DNA of 64,000 nucleotides from Paraburkholderia sp. D15 (GCF_029910215.1 NZ_CP110395.1:992001-1056000), one strand, 5' to 3'. Counted from the stretch's first letter, positions 34,868-44,031 are shown. Numbers and translations: made by a program. The notes: a model not told the origin generated them from the letters alone.

Positions 34868-36076
34868 ATGAAGAAAATTCTGGGTTCGGTGCTTTTCCTG
34901 ATCTTGCTGGCGGCTGGTTGGTATATCCACGAAGGCGGCCTGAAAAATCTCAACTACGGGCAGCGCGCCGAGAAGGACAACGGTATCGATACCGGCAATA
35001 GCGGCAGCGGCGGCAGCGGCGGCAACAGCGGCAGTAGCAGCAACGGCAGCACCGGCGGCAACGGCGCCACCGACACCGCCGCCACGCCGCCCGTGGCCAA
35101 CAATCCGGACGGCTTCGTGCCCAACAAGGACACGTTGAAATCGATCCTCGGCAATGGCGTGGTGCGCGTGAGCGTCGAAAACCCGTCGCGGCCGTTCTAC
35201 TCGGAAGACGGCGGCAAGCCGCAGGGCTTCAACGTCGACTTCGCGAATCTGCTGTTCGCGCAGAAGGAGTTCACCTCGGGCGACCACGCGAGCATCACGG
35301 TCGACACGCATCACGGCGTGGACACCTATCCCGCCGTCCCCGATCAACTGACGAAAACCGACCGGCAGGGCAACGCGCTCGTCGATGTCGCGATGGACGG
35401 GCTGACCTTCCCCGACAACACGCCGAACGGCGTCGTGTACTCGATTCCGTATGTCGAGGACTTCGGCTACTCGCTGATCGTGCCGCAAGGTTCGCCGGTG
35501 CGCTCCGCGGCCGATCTCTCGGGCAAGACGGTCGGTGTGCTGCAAGGCGATCCGGACGTGAAGGCGTTCGTGCAGAAGGCCTTCCCGAATAGCCGGATCG
35601 TCGAGTTGTCGGATGCGAGCATCGAAGGGCAGCGGTCGTGGATGGCGCATTTCCTCGACAACCGTCAGGTCGATGCGATCGTCTACGACTATCCGTTCGG
35701 CGTCGCGGAGATCAAGGGCACCGATCTGCGCTTTGCGCAGACCAAGCTCGACGGCTCGAACCTGTCGTACAAGATCGGCGTGCGCAAGGACGACAGCGCG
35801 CTGTTGATCTACCTGAATTCGGCGATCGCGAAGGTCAAGCAGACGCCGGCCTACCTCGACCTGCTGCGCAAATATTTCATCAGCGACCAGGTGCTGACCA
35901 CGGCGGCGAGCGGCGGCGAGAAGACGTACGTGGTGCGTTCGGGCGACACGCTCAATGCCATCGCGTTGAGCCAGTTGGGCAGCGGCACGCGTTACGTGGA
36001 CGTGCAGAAGCGCAACAATCTGCCGAATCCGAACCTGATCCTGGTGGGGCAGCGGCTGATCATTCCGCAGCGCTGA
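34868..36076 (+). CDS. membrane-anchored substrate-binding protein (family 3) fused to a LysM domain
   Basis: A 402-residue protein with an unusual layout: an N-terminal membrane anchor or signal (residues 1-20), a Gly/Ser/Asn-rich linker (about 40-75), a periplasmic solute-binding domain of the amino-acid (SBP_bac_3) type (about 90-345, with VRVSVENPSRPFYSEDGGKP, VDVAMDGLTFPD and VGVLQGDPDVKAFVQKAFP), and a C-terminal LysM peptidoglycan-binding domain (about 355-402, YVVRSGDTLNAIALSQLGSG, RNNLPNPNLILVGQRLIIP). No transporter genes accompany it, so it may be a wall-bound sensor or scavenger rather than an ABC-transport component. Confidence 0.87.
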   Translation: MKKILGSVLFLILLAAGWYIHEGGLKNLNYGQRAEKDNGIDTGNSGSGGSGGNSGSSSNGSTGGNGATDTAATPPVANNPDGFVPNKDTLKSILGNGVVRVSVENPSRPFYSEDGGKPQGFNVDFANLLFAQKEFTSGDHASITVDTHHGVDTYPAVPDQLTKTDRQGNALVDVAMDGLTFPDNTPNGVVYSIPYVEDFGYSLIVPQGSPVRSAADLSGKTVGVLQGDPDVKAFVQKAFPNSRIVELSDASIEGQRSWMAHFLDNRQVDAIVYDYPFGVAEIKGTDLRFAQTKLDGSNLSYKIGVRKDDSALLIYLNSAIAKVKQTPAYLDLLRKYFISDQVLTTAASGGEKTYVVRSGDTLNAIALSQLGSGTRYVDVQKRNNLPNPNLILVGQRLIIPQR

Positions 36077-36305
36077 GCGGCGCGCGTCGCGGTGCGCCGA
36101 CATCTTCGTCATTCATTGCGCATGCCGCGCAGGGGCACGCCCACGGGTTATCCCGGCCGGGCGTGTCGCCTGGCGCGCCATGAGCCCCCCATTTCCGCCA
36201 GGTTTGCATCCATTTCGGCCCGCGCTGCGTAAATCCCCTCAAGGACGCGCACCCCCACCCGATACCGCCCACCCACCGCGCATCCCGAAACCCGGAGACG
36301 CGCCC

Positions 36306-37607
36306 ATGAGCCTTGCCGTACCGACCACCCCTCTACCGCGCGGCGCGCGGGTCGCGGTCATCGGCGCCGGCATTTCGGGGCTGGCCAGCGCTTACTTCCT
36401 CGCCCGTGATCATCAGGTGACGCTGTTCGAATCGGCCGGCTACCTCGGCGGCCACACCAACACGGTCGACGTCACGCTCGAAGGCCAGACGCATCCCGTC
36501 GATACCGGTTTCCTGGTCTTCAACGACCGCACTTACCCGAACCTGATCGCGCTGTTCGCCGAACTCGGCGTGCAATCGCATCCGAGCGCGATGACCTTTT
36601 CGGTCTCGCTCGACGAAGGCCGCCTCGAATGGGCCGGCACCAATCTGAACACCGTGTTCGCGCAGCGCCGCAACCTGTTTTCGCCGACCTTCATCGGCAT
36701 GCTGCGCGACATCGTGCGCTTTAACGGCAGCGCCCAGCGCAACCTCGAACTCGCGACGCAGTCCCGCGCGTCGATGGGCGAACTGCTGACGGCCGGCGGC
36801 TACGGCGGCGCATTCCAGCGCCACTATCTGCTGCCGATGGCCGCCGCGATCTGGTCGAGCGCGACCGCCGACATTCTCGCGTTCCCGGCCACCACCTTCC
36901 TGCGCTTCTGTCTGAACCACGCGCTGCTGCAGGTGAACCGGCGTCCGCAATGGCGGACGGTGGTCGGCGGCGGACGCGAATACGTGCGGCGGATGGCCGG
37001 CACGCTCACCGACATCCGCTTCGACACCGCCGTGCGCGGCGTGCGGCGCGACGGGCAGGGCGTCGACGTGTACACCGACGACGGCACGCAGCGCTTCGAC
37101 GCGCTGGTGCTCGCGACCCACGCGCCGACCACGCTGCGTCTGCTGGAAGATGCCGATCAGGACGAGCGCAGCGTGCTGAGCGCGGTGCGCTATCAACCGA
37201 ACGTCGCGGTGCTGCATACCGATACCCATCTGCTGCCGCGCCGGCAGCGCGTGTGGTCCGCGTGGAATTACCTCGGCAGCCGGCGCGTGGACGGCACGCA
37301 TCCGGTGTGCGTCAGTTATCTGGTCAACCAGTTGCAGCCCTTGCCGTTCGCGACGCCGCTCGTCGTCACCTTGAACCCGGTCGCGCAGCCCGCGCCGGGC
37401 ACCGAGTTGCGCCGCTTCGTGTACGACCATCCGCTGTTCGATCTGGCCGCGATCGACGCACAGCACCGGCTGCCGTCGCTGCAAGGCAAGCGGCGCACGT
37501 GGTTCGCGGGTGCGTGGACCGGCTACGGCTTTCACGAGGACGGCCTGAAATCGGCGTTGCGGGTGGCCGCCGATTTCGGCGCGGCGCCGTCATGGGCCGC
37601 GCTGTGA
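36306..37607 (+). CDS. FAD-dependent amine-oxidase-fold oxidoreductase of a lipid-modification operon
   Basis: A 433-residue flavoprotein. It begins with the dinucleotide-binding VAVIGAGISGLASAYFLARDHQVTLFE and the GGHTNTVDV signature of the NAD(P)-binding/amine oxidase group that regularly precedes DUF1365 and cyclopropane-synthase genes. Later motifs are DTGFLVFNDRTYPNL, VVGGGREYVRR and a C-terminal FAGAWTGYGFHEDGLKSAL that closes the FAD site. GGAG lies ahead of the ATG at 36306; the open frame back to 36180 is not flavoprotein-like. It overlaps the DUF1365 gene. The family probably oxidises or desaturates a lipid acyl chain, but its reaction is not settled. Confidence 0.87.
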   Translation: MSLAVPTTPLPRGARVAVIGAGISGLASAYFLARDHQVTLFESAGYLGGHTNTVDVTLEGQTHPVDTGFLVFNDRTYPNLIALFAELGVQSHPSAMTFSVSLDEGRLEWAGTNLNTVFAQRRNLFSPTFIGMLRDIVRFNGSAQRNLELATQSRASMGELLTAGGYGGAFQRHYLLPMAAAIWSSATADILAFPATTFLRFCLNHALLQVNRRPQWRTVVGGGREYVRRMAGTLTDIRFDTAVRGVRRDGQGVDVYTDDGTQRFDALVLATHAPTTLRLLEDADQDERSVLSAVRYQPNVAVLHTDTHLLPRRQRVWSAWNYLGSRRVDGTHPVCVSYLVNQLQPLPFATPLVVTLNPVAQPAPGTELRRFVYDHPLFDLAAIDAQHRLPSLQGKRRTWFAGAWTGYGFHEDGLKSALRVAADFGAAPSWAAL

Positions 37608-38467
37608 AAGCCGCGCGCGAGTGCGCCGACGTGCCCGCCTGGCTACTGACCGGGCAGGTGATGCACGAGCGTCTGCGGCCGCGCCAACATCGCTTTACCT
37701 ACCCCGTGTTCTACGTGCGCTGCGATCTCGACCGGCTTGGGTCGCTCGGCTCGACTGCCTCGTTCCCGAGCGGCTGGTTCGGCATCGACCGCTGGCGGCC
37801 GCTGAGCCTGCATGCGCGCGATCACGGTCCGCGCGACGGCAGCGACCTCGCCGCGTGGATGCGCGCGCAACTATCGGCGGCAGGCATTCACGAAGCGGAC
37901 GGAAAAATCTGGCTGCAGGCGTTTCCACGCGTGTTCGGCTATGCGTTCAATCCGGTGAGTTTCTGGTTCTGCCATGACCGCGACGGCCAGTTGCGCGCGC
38001 TGCTGGCCGAAGTGCGCAACACGTTCGGCGCGCGTCATTGCTATCTGCTGAGCGCGGAGGCTCACGCGCCGATCACCGCCGCGACGCCGCTCGTGTGCAG
38101 AAAAGTGCTGCACGTGTCGCCGTTTTGCCGGGTCGAAGGCGGCTATACGTTTCGCGTCACGCAGACGCCAGACCATGTATCGGTCGCGATCGACTATCGC
38201 GACGCCGACGGTCTGCTGATTCGCACCGCGCTCGGCGGCCGCGTGCAACCGCTGACGCGCGCCGCCGCGCTGCGCGCGTTGCTGCGTCAACCGTTGCTGA
38301 CGGTCGGCGTGGTCGCGCGCATCCATTGGCAGGCCGTGCGGCTCGCGTTGAAGAAAACGCCGTTCTACGGCAAACATCCCGCGCCGGGACGTCGCGCGGA
38401 CGCATCCACCGATCCCATCGCGCCGACGGAACCGTCTGCCGCCGCGCGTTCCATTTCATCCGATTGA
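37592..38467 (+). CDS. DUF1365-family protein
   Basis: A 291-residue protein of the DUF1365 family, whose function is not established. Family marks: LTGQVMHERLRPRQHRFTYPVFY at the start, LQAFPRVFGYAFNPVSFWFCHDRDG (about 109-133), LLAEVRNTFGARHCYLL, and CRKVLHVSPFCRVEGGYTF. The start is uncertain: ATG at 37592 overlaps the flavoprotein gene by 16 bases, while GTG at 37604 would give a GTGA stop/start overlap. The conserved order flavoprotein-DUF1365-cyclopropane synthase suggests a role in modifying unsaturated fatty acids of membrane lipids, perhaps under oxidative stress. Confidence 0.87.
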   Translation: MGRAVKAARECADVPAWLLTGQVMHERLRPRQHRFTYPVFYVRCDLDRLGSLGSTASFPSGWFGIDRWRPLSLHARDHGPRDGSDLAAWMRAQLSAAGIHEADGKIWLQAFPRVFGYAFNPVSFWFCHDRDGQLRALLAEVRNTFGARHCYLLSAEAHAPITAATPLVCRKVLHVSPFCRVEGGYTFRVTQTPDHVSVAIDYRDADGLLIRTALGGRVQPLTRAAALRALLRQPLLTVGVVARIHWQAVRLALKKTPFYGKHPAPGRRADASTDPIAPTEPSAAARSISSD

Positions 38468-38479
38468 GGAGACTCCGCC

Positions 38480-39691
38480 ATGGCGCTTTCCAGAACCTTG
38501 AGCGGATACCGATCCGCCCCCGCGTCAGCGCGACTGTTCCTGTCGCTGCTCGAACGGATTCAGGTGGGACACGTCGCGTTGATCACGCCCGACGGTCAGC
38601 AGCGCGTGTTCGGCGATCCGCACGCGGCGCCGGGCGCGCGGCTCGAACTGCGTGACTGGCGCGCGTGCGGCGCGATCTTGCGCAAGGGCGATATCGGCTT
38701 CGCGGAAGCGTGGCGCTCGTTCTGGGTCGACACGCCGGACCTCGCCGCGTTGCTGCGCGTCGCGATCCGCAACGAACGCGCGTTGCAGCGCACGGTGTAT
38801 GGCGGCTGGCTCGCGCAACTGTGGTACGGGTTGCGACACAAGCTGCGGCCGAATACGCGCTCCGGCAGCCGGCGCAACATTCACGCGCACTACGACATCG
38901 GCAATACGTTCTACGCGCAGTGGCTCGATCCCACTTTCACGTATTCGAGCGCGGTATTCGACGGCGATTTTCAGCGCTCGCTTGAAGACGCGCAGCACGC
39001 CAAGTACCAGCGCATCATCGATACGCTCGGCTTGCAGTCCGGCATGCGGATTCTGGAAATCGGCTGCGGCTGGGGCGGTTTCGCGATGCATGCGGCGCGG
39101 CTGGGCATTCACGTGCACGGCGTGACGATCTCGCCCGCGCAGCTCGAATTCGCCCAGATGCGCGTGCATGAAGCCGGGCTCGACGAGCGCGTGCAACTCG
39201 AATTGCGTGACTACCGCACGCTGACCGGTCAATACGACGGCATCGTCTCGATCGAAATGTTCGAGGCGGTCGGCGAGAAATTCTGGCCGGCGTACTTCGG
39301 GATTCTGCGTGCGTGTCTGCGTCCCGGCGCGCGCGCGATGCTGCAGACCATCACGATCGACGAACCGCACTTCGCCGCGTATCGCGCGACCAGCGACTTC
39401 ATCCGCGAATATATTTTTCCGGGCGGCATGCTGCCGAGCCCGCAGCGTTTCATCGACGCGGCACGGCGCGGCAAGCTGCACGCGCAGACGTCGCTCGCCT
39501 TCGGGCGCGATTATGCGGAGACCTTGCGACGCTGGCGCGCCGCGTTCGAAGCGCAACTCGACACGATCCGGACGCAGGGCTTCGACGAGATTTTCGTGCG
39601 CACGTGGCGGCTTTATCTCGCGTACTGCGAGGCGGGTTTCGACGAAGGGCGCACCGACGTGATGCAGTTCGTGCTGGCCAGGGTGGACTGA
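38480..39691 (+). CDS. cyclopropane-fatty-acyl-phospholipid synthase family methyltransferase
   Basis: SAM-dependent enzyme adding a methyl or methylene group to double bonds of phospholipid acyl chains. The 403 residues show IHAHYDIGNTFYAQWLDPTFTYSSAVF (about 134-160), SAM motif I MRILEIGCGWGGFAMHAARLG near 190, VHGVTISPAQLEFAQ, and IVSIEMFEAVGEKFWPAYF, all CFA-synthase hallmarks. GAGGAG precedes the ATG. It is the third gene of the flavoprotein-DUF1365-CFA-CHI operon, which resembles clusters linked to furan or cyclopropane fatty acids rather than stand-alone cfa. The exact product is not decidable here. Confidence 0.88.
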   Translation: MALSRTLSGYRSAPASARLFLSLLERIQVGHVALITPDGQQRVFGDPHAAPGARLELRDWRACGAILRKGDIGFAEAWRSFWVDTPDLAALLRVAIRNERALQRTVYGGWLAQLWYGLRHKLRPNTRSGSRRNIHAHYDIGNTFYAQWLDPTFTYSSAVFDGDFQRSLEDAQHAKYQRIIDTLGLQSGMRILEIGCGWGGFAMHAARLGIHVHGVTISPAQLEFAQMRVHEAGLDERVQLELRDYRTLTGQYDGIVSIEMFEAVGEKFWPAYFGILRACLRPGARAMLQTITIDEPHFAAYRATSDFIREYIFPGGMLPSPQRFIDAARRGKLHAQTSLAFGRDYAETLRRWRAAFEAQLDTIRTQGFDEIFVRTWRLYLAYCEAGFDEGRTDVMQFVLARVD

Positions 39692-39692
39692 C

Positions 39693-40205
39693 GTGCGCGC
39701 GCTCGCGGCGGTGCTGCTGATGCTGTGGGCCGTGGCCGCGTGCGCGGACTGGCGCGACGACGTGCCGTCCGCGAAACTCGTCGGCGAGGGGCCGTTCACC
39801 GTGTTCGGCTTCACGCTGTATCGCGCGCAACTGTGGACCGAACGCATGCCGGTGGACGACGACGAACCGTTCGCGCTGCATATCGTCTACACGCGCAGCA
39901 TCAAGCGCGAACGCTTCGTGGATGCGGGTATCGGCGAGATCAAGCGGCTTGCCGGCGCGCCGGTTCCGGCGTCGACGCTGGACCGTTGGCGCGCCGACAT
40001 GATGCAGGCCTTCGTGGACGTCGCGCCCGGCGATCAGCTGAGCGCGGTGAATCTGCCGGGCAAGGGTGTGCGTTTCTATGCCGGCGATCGCGTGACCGCC
40101 GAGTTCGACGACCCGGCGTTCGCGCACGCGTTCTTCGGCATCTGGCTCGATCCGTCGACGCGTGCCCCAGCGTTGCGCAAGCATTTGCTGGGATTGGAGC
40201 CCTGA
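39693..40205 (+). CDS. chalcone-isomerase-like periplasmic protein
   Basis: A 170-residue protein with a short signal (MRALAAVLLMLWAVAACADW) and a chalcone-isomerase-like fold: WRDDVPSAKLVGEGPFTVFGFTLYRAQLW, LHIVYTRSIKRERFVDAGIGEIKRL, and FDDPAFAHAFFGIWLDPSTRAPALRKHLLG. Bacterial members probably bind fatty acids rather than flavonoids. It starts with GTG one base after the cyclopropane-synthase stop, so it is the last gene of that operon. Its final 130 bases overlap the end of the opposite-strand esterase gene. Confidence 0.82.
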   Translation: MRALAAVLLMLWAVAACADWRDDVPSAKLVGEGPFTVFGFTLYRAQLWTERMPVDDDEPFALHIVYTRSIKRERFVDAGIGEIKRLAGAPVPASTLDRWRADMMQAFVDVAPGDQLSAVNLPGKGVRFYAGDRVTAEFDDPAFAHAFFGIWLDPSTRAPALRKHLLGLEP

Positions 40206-41116
40206 GGTTGCGATGGCGCCGTGCCCTCGCGCTGCGCGGCGACGCTTGCCTGGGCGTCGATGAACGCCACCGTATCGTCGAGCACCGGCGCGAAACCGCG
40301 CAACGGTCCCGCGATGGCGCCCACCAGCAACGCGTGACCGACGCGCGGATAGTGCTTCACCTCGACATCCCGATCGCCGGCTGCGCGCAGTTTTGCGGCC
40401 AGGCGGTCGGTATTGCCGGGATCGACGGTGGTGTCGCGCTCGCCGGCGGCGAGGAACATCGGCGGTTCGTCGCCCGCGACGAAGTTGATCGGCTGACTCG
40501 CGGCGCGCGTGCTCAACGGGAAAATCCGTTCGAGCGTGGCGTCCTGCAGCGGCAGAAAATCGTACGGACCGGCCAGCCCGATCACGCCCGCGATATCGCG
40601 TTTGCTCATCTGCTGCGCGGCGAGATAGCGGTCGTCGGTGGCGAGCAGCATCACAATATGCGCGCCGGCCGAGTGACCCATCAGGAAGATTCGCGACGGG
40701 TCGCCACCGAACTCGGCGGCATGATCGCGAGCCCAGCGTACGGCGCGCGCGGCGTCGTCGACGAAACCGGGAAACCCGGTCTCCGGCCAGGTGCGGTAGT
40801 CGGGCAGCACCGCGACGAAACCGCGCGAGGCAAGCGCCGCGCCGACGAACAGATAGCTGCCGCGCGAGCCGTTCTGCCAGCTTCCGCCGTACAGGAACAC
40901 GACGACCGGGCGCCCGCGCGTGGCGGCGGGCGGTGCGCTCACGCCAGGCGTGTAGACGTCGAGCTGCTGGCGCGGATTGTCGCCGTATGCGATGCCGTCC
41001 TCCGCGTGAAAGCCGTTGCGCGATGCGGCGGCGTTCAGAAAGCCGGCAGGGCTGCAACCACTTAAAGCGGTGAGCGCCAGCGCGGCGGTCAGGGTCAGCA
41101 GGCGTCGAGGCGTCAT
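40076..41116 (-). CDS. alpha/beta-hydrolase lipoprotein (esterase/lipase family)
   Basis: A 346-residue predicted lipoprotein: signal MTPRRLLTLTAALALTALSG then C21 in LSGC. The hydrolase core has the oxyanion stretch VVFLYGGSWQNGSRGSY, FVAVLPDYRTWPETGFPGFVDD, nucleophile elbow GHSAGAH (about residue 158), acid region near AAGERDTTVDPGNTDRLAAKL, and His in HYPRVGHALL. This is the HSL/carboxylesterase type. The last ~45 residues (after about AQREGTAPSQ) are low-complexity and antisense to the chalcone-isomerase-like gene, so an original stop may have been lost. It follows mntH on the same strand after 65 bases. Confidence 0.83.
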   Translation of the reverse strand: MTPRRLLTLTAALALTALSGCSPAGFLNAAASRNGFHAEDGIAYGDNPRQQLDVYTPGVSAPPAATRGRPVVVFLYGGSWQNGSRGSYLFVGAALASRGFVAVLPDYRTWPETGFPGFVDDAARAVRWARDHAAEFGGDPSRIFLMGHSAGAHIVMLLATDDRYLAAQQMSKRDIAGVIGLAGPYDFLPLQDATLERIFPLSTRAASQPINFVAGDEPPMFLAAGERDTTVDPGNTDRLAAKLRAAGDRDVEVKHYPRVGHALLVGAIAGPLRGFAPVLDDTVAFIDAQASVAAQREGTAPSQPQGSNPSKCLRNAGARVDGSSQMPKNACANAGSSNSAVTRSPA

Positions 41117-41181
41117 GGGCGGTCTGTCCGGAATGATTCGTTCGAACAATGTACGCGTCATGTCCCGAAGCGGATGCAGGC

Positions 41182-42507
41182 TTATCCCGCGTGAAACGGC
41201 GGCCACGGCGAAATGCCGGCCGTCTGCAACAACAGCACCAGATTGAGCGCCAGCACCGCGATCGTGCCGAGTACCGCCGCCACGGTCGTCATGCGCCGGT
41301 TCCGGTAGCGGCCCATCAGGTCGCCGCGCGACGTGAACCACACCAGCGCGATCATCGGCACCGGCAACGCGATGCTGAGCACGACCTGGCTCAGCACCAG
41401 CGCGCGCGTCGCGTCCACGCCCCACGCGACGACGGCGAATGCCGGCGCCATCGTGATCAGACGGCGCGCCCACACGGGAATGTGAAAGCCGACGAAGCCC
41501 TGCATGATCATCTGTCCGGCCATCGTGCCGACCACCGAACTCGACACGCCGGAGGCGATCAACGCCGCCAGAAAGAGTCCCGCCGCCGCGCCGCCGAGCA
41601 GTGGCGTGAGTGTGCGCCACGCGGTCTCGATGCTGGCGATATCCGCGTGCCCCGCGTGGAACGCGCTCGACGCCATGATCACCATCGCCATGTTGATGAG
41701 TCCCGCGACGCCGAGCGCGGCCACGACCTCGATATTGGAAAAGCGCAGCAGCTTGCCGCGCTCGCTCTCGTTGCGCGGTGTCACGCGATTCTGCGTGAGG
41801 CCCGAATGGAGAAACAGCACATGCGGCATCACGGTCGCGCCGATGATGCCGACCGAAATCGTCAGCGCATTGCTGTCGGGCATGGCCGGCGTGAACGTAT
41901 GCTTGACCACGGACGGCCAATGCACCGGCGCGATCAGCAGCTCGGCGAGATACGACAGCCCGATCACGCCCACCAGCGCCGCGATCGCCAGTTCGAGCGG
42001 CCGGAAGCCGCGCTTTTCGAATTGCAGCAGCGCGTAGGTGACGGCCGCGGTGATCAGCATGCTGGGGATCATCGATAGATGCGTGAGCAACGAAACGCCG
42101 ATCGCCCCGCCGACGAACTCGGCGAGATCGGTCGCCATCGCCGCGATTTCGCTGATACCCCACATCGCGAGCACATAGCGGCGGGGCAGCGCGGCGCGAC
42201 ATAACTCGGCGAGGTTGTGGCCGGTCACCAGTCCGAGCTTGGCGGACAGCGACTGAAACAGCATCGCGACGATGTTGGCCACCGCCACCACCCACAGCAG
42301 CGTATAGCCGTAACCGGCGCCTGCCTGAATGTTGGTGGCGAAATTGCCGGGGTCCATGTAGGCGATCGATGCCACCACCGCCGGTCCCACGAACGGCAGC
42401 ATCGCGCGCAAACCGCGTCGCCGTCCCGCCAGCGTTTCGCGCATGTCGAAGCAGGTCTGCTCGGTGAGCGTCTGCGGCACGGCGGGTTGGCTGATCGCTT
42501 CGTTCAT
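41182..42507 (-). CDS. mntH: Nramp-family divalent metal:H+ symporter
   Basis: Inner-membrane importer of Mn2+ (and Fe2+). The 441-residue protein has about eleven helices, the metal-coordinating MDPGNFATN in helix 1 (DPGN canonical) and MPHVLFLHS in helix 6 (MPH canonical), plus GHNLAELCRAALPRR in the loop typical of Nramp. The ATG at 42507 follows AGGAG, better than the frame's first start at 42540. I saw no yybP-ykoY riboswitch or obvious MntR/Fur box in the short region before it. The ferritin-like gene upstream lies on the same strand. Confidence 0.93.
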   Translation of the reverse strand: MNEAISQPAVPQTLTEQTCFDMRETLAGRRRGLRAMLPFVGPAVVASIAYMDPGNFATNIQAGAGYGYTLLWVVAVANIVAMLFQSLSAKLGLVTGHNLAELCRAALPRRYVLAMWGISEIAAMATDLAEFVGGAIGVSLLTHLSMIPSMLITAAVTYALLQFEKRGFRPLELAIAALVGVIGLSYLAELLIAPVHWPSVVKHTFTPAMPDSNALTISVGIIGATVMPHVLFLHSGLTQNRVTPRNESERGKLLRFSNIEVVAALGVAGLINMAMVIMASSAFHAGHADIASIETAWRTLTPLLGGAAAGLFLAALIASGVSSSVVGTMAGQMIMQGFVGFHIPVWARRLITMAPAFAVVAWGVDATRALVLSQVVLSIALPVPMIALVWFTSRGDLMGRYRNRRMTTVAAVLGTIAVLALNLVLLLQTAGISPWPPFHAG

Positions 42508-42619
42508 GACTGCTCCTGTGCGTCGTGGTCGGACGTTCACGGCATTGAACCAGGCCGGTCAACGGGTGACCGCGGCCCTCGCCGCGTCACCACGTTGCCG
42601 GTGCAGCAGGCTGCGTGCG

Positions 42620-43597
42620 TCAGGCGCTCATGTTCAACGCGCCGTTCACGCCGTTCGGGAAGAAGCCGCCCTTGGTCGTGATGCCGCTCGTCAGATAGAC
42701 GATGTTGAGCACGTTGCTGTAGTTGCGGCTGAACGCGAGCCCGTTGCTGTCGAGCGGCACGATGTTCGACGTGCCGGCCGTCGCGCCGGTGATCCCCTGA
42801 TCGTCGTGACCGTTGTTGTCGAGACTGTCGCGCGCGGCCGAGATCGCGTTGGCGGCGGTGACGAGACTCGTCATGTCGATCCCTTTCGAGTACAGCACCG
42901 TGCGTACCAGCCCCGCGTGATACGCCTCGGCCGCGAGAATGCCGGCCGCGGCTTCGAGAAAGGTCTTGTTGGTGATCAACGGCGACGCGCCCTTATACGC
43001 GGTCACGCCGACGTCCTCGAAGATGAACGCGCCGAGCAGGAAGTTGTTGTCGCTCGCATACGGATTGAAGGCGACGCCCGCGCCCACCAGCCCCGCCGCG
43101 CGTGCCGCGTTCGAGAACGCCCCGTTCGGATTGGTGCCGCCGATATCGATCGAGGGCATCGCCACCGCGGCCGAGCCGAGCGCGCTGCGCAGGAACGCGA
43201 CGTGCTCGCGTTCGTCGTTGGCGATCTCGTTCGCGTAGGCCTGCACCACCGCGTCCTGGAACGGCACCTGCTGGCCGGGGATCACCGTGCCCATCGTGCC
43301 GACACCGGAGGTCATGCTCGCGGCAAGACCGGCGCCCGTCGTCGCGTACGTGTAGAACTGCGATTCGAGGTACTCCAGGTTCAGCGCGAAGTTGAGGATT
43401 TCCGCGTCGGTCGGCGCGCTCTGCGCCGACACGCTCGAACCCGACCCGCCGCCGCACGCGCTGATCAGCGTGCCGCCGACCAGACCCAGGCCGAGACCAC
43501 CGGCATTGCGAAAGAACTGTCTGCGTTGCAGACGCCGTTCGACACGACGGTCGAATGCGTCGATAAGCTTTCCTGACTGATTGCTGGACTCCGACAT
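42620..43597 (-). CDS. Tat-exported ferritin-like domain protein
   Basis: A 325-residue protein with a twin-arginine-type signal (RRQFFRNAGGLGLGLVGGTL, about residues 25-44) followed by SACGGG, which could be a lipobox. The ferritin-like four-helix domain has EILNFALNLEYLESQFYTYAT (Glu ligands), AYANEIANDEREHVAFLRSALG (E..H pair) and AAAGILAAEAYHAGLVRTVLY (E..H pair). This is the Ferritin_2/DUF4439-like exported group common in Burkholderia and soil bacteria; function uncertain (metal storage or desiccation response). GAGGAG precedes the ATG at 43597; the open frame to 43687 lacks support. mntH downstream hints at metal handling. Confidence 0.85.
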   Translation of the reverse strand: MSESSNQSGKLIDAFDRRVERRLQRRQFFRNAGGLGLGLVGGTLISACGGGSGSSVSAQSAPTDAEILNFALNLEYLESQFYTYATTGAGLAASMTSGVGTMGTVIPGQQVPFQDAVVQAYANEIANDEREHVAFLRSALGSAAVAMPSIDIGGTNPNGAFSNAARAAGLVGAGVAFNPYASDNNFLLGAFIFEDVGVTAYKGASPLITNKTFLEAAAGILAAEAYHAGLVRTVLYSKGIDMTSLVTAANAISAARDSLDNNGHDDQGITGATAGTSNIVPLDSNGLAFSRNYSNVLNIVYLTSGITTKGGFFPNGVNGALNMSA

Positions 43598-44031
43598 GGC
43601 TGTGCTCCTCAAATGGTTCGCTACCCATGCCGCGCACTGGCGACGCACGCGTGTGCCTGACGATCGTTCACGCGCTGCGGGACGCAAAAACGCGGACGCA
43701 AAGAGGCCTCTGTCCTTCTGAGAAGAACTGATCGATCGCGGTAGAAGAGCGAGCCCTCAACCGCCTTTACGGAGCCAATGCGCGAGTAGATGCAAACCTC
43801 ACCAAAGATTTCCTCGTGCGTTCGCAGCATTGCGGCGGGGCGCGTCGAACTTAGTCGATCGACGCCATTCGAGCGACGCGATGGGTGCGTTGTGCGTGCC
43901 GTTCAGGCAAGTTTGACCCGCTTCGCCGAGCCTTCGCCGCGATCCTCTGTACAATTGGCCGATCGATCGTCGGCGTCCTTTCCGGGGGCGCGTCGTTTTC
44001 TTTTGATCATCGAACCCCATCGACCGAATTC
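43598..44031. other. divergent intergenic region between ferritin-like and map genes
   Basis: No gene seen. The map frame is open back to 43885, but those residues do not look like a methionine aminopeptidase. Two GGACGCAAA words occur at about 43679 and 43694. Must contain promoters for both flanking genes; none is clear enough to mark. Confidence 0.35.

Noticed and set aside
36950..37590. Upstream extension of the DUF1365 frame over the flavoprotein gene
   Set aside because: That part is an Arg/Ala-rich shadow; DUF1365 similarity begins only near 37592.
41117..42562. One giant minus-strand frame joining the esterase gene to sequence under mntH
   Set aside because: The upstream part is the wrong frame of mntH; the real esterase start is the lipoprotein signal ATG at 41116.
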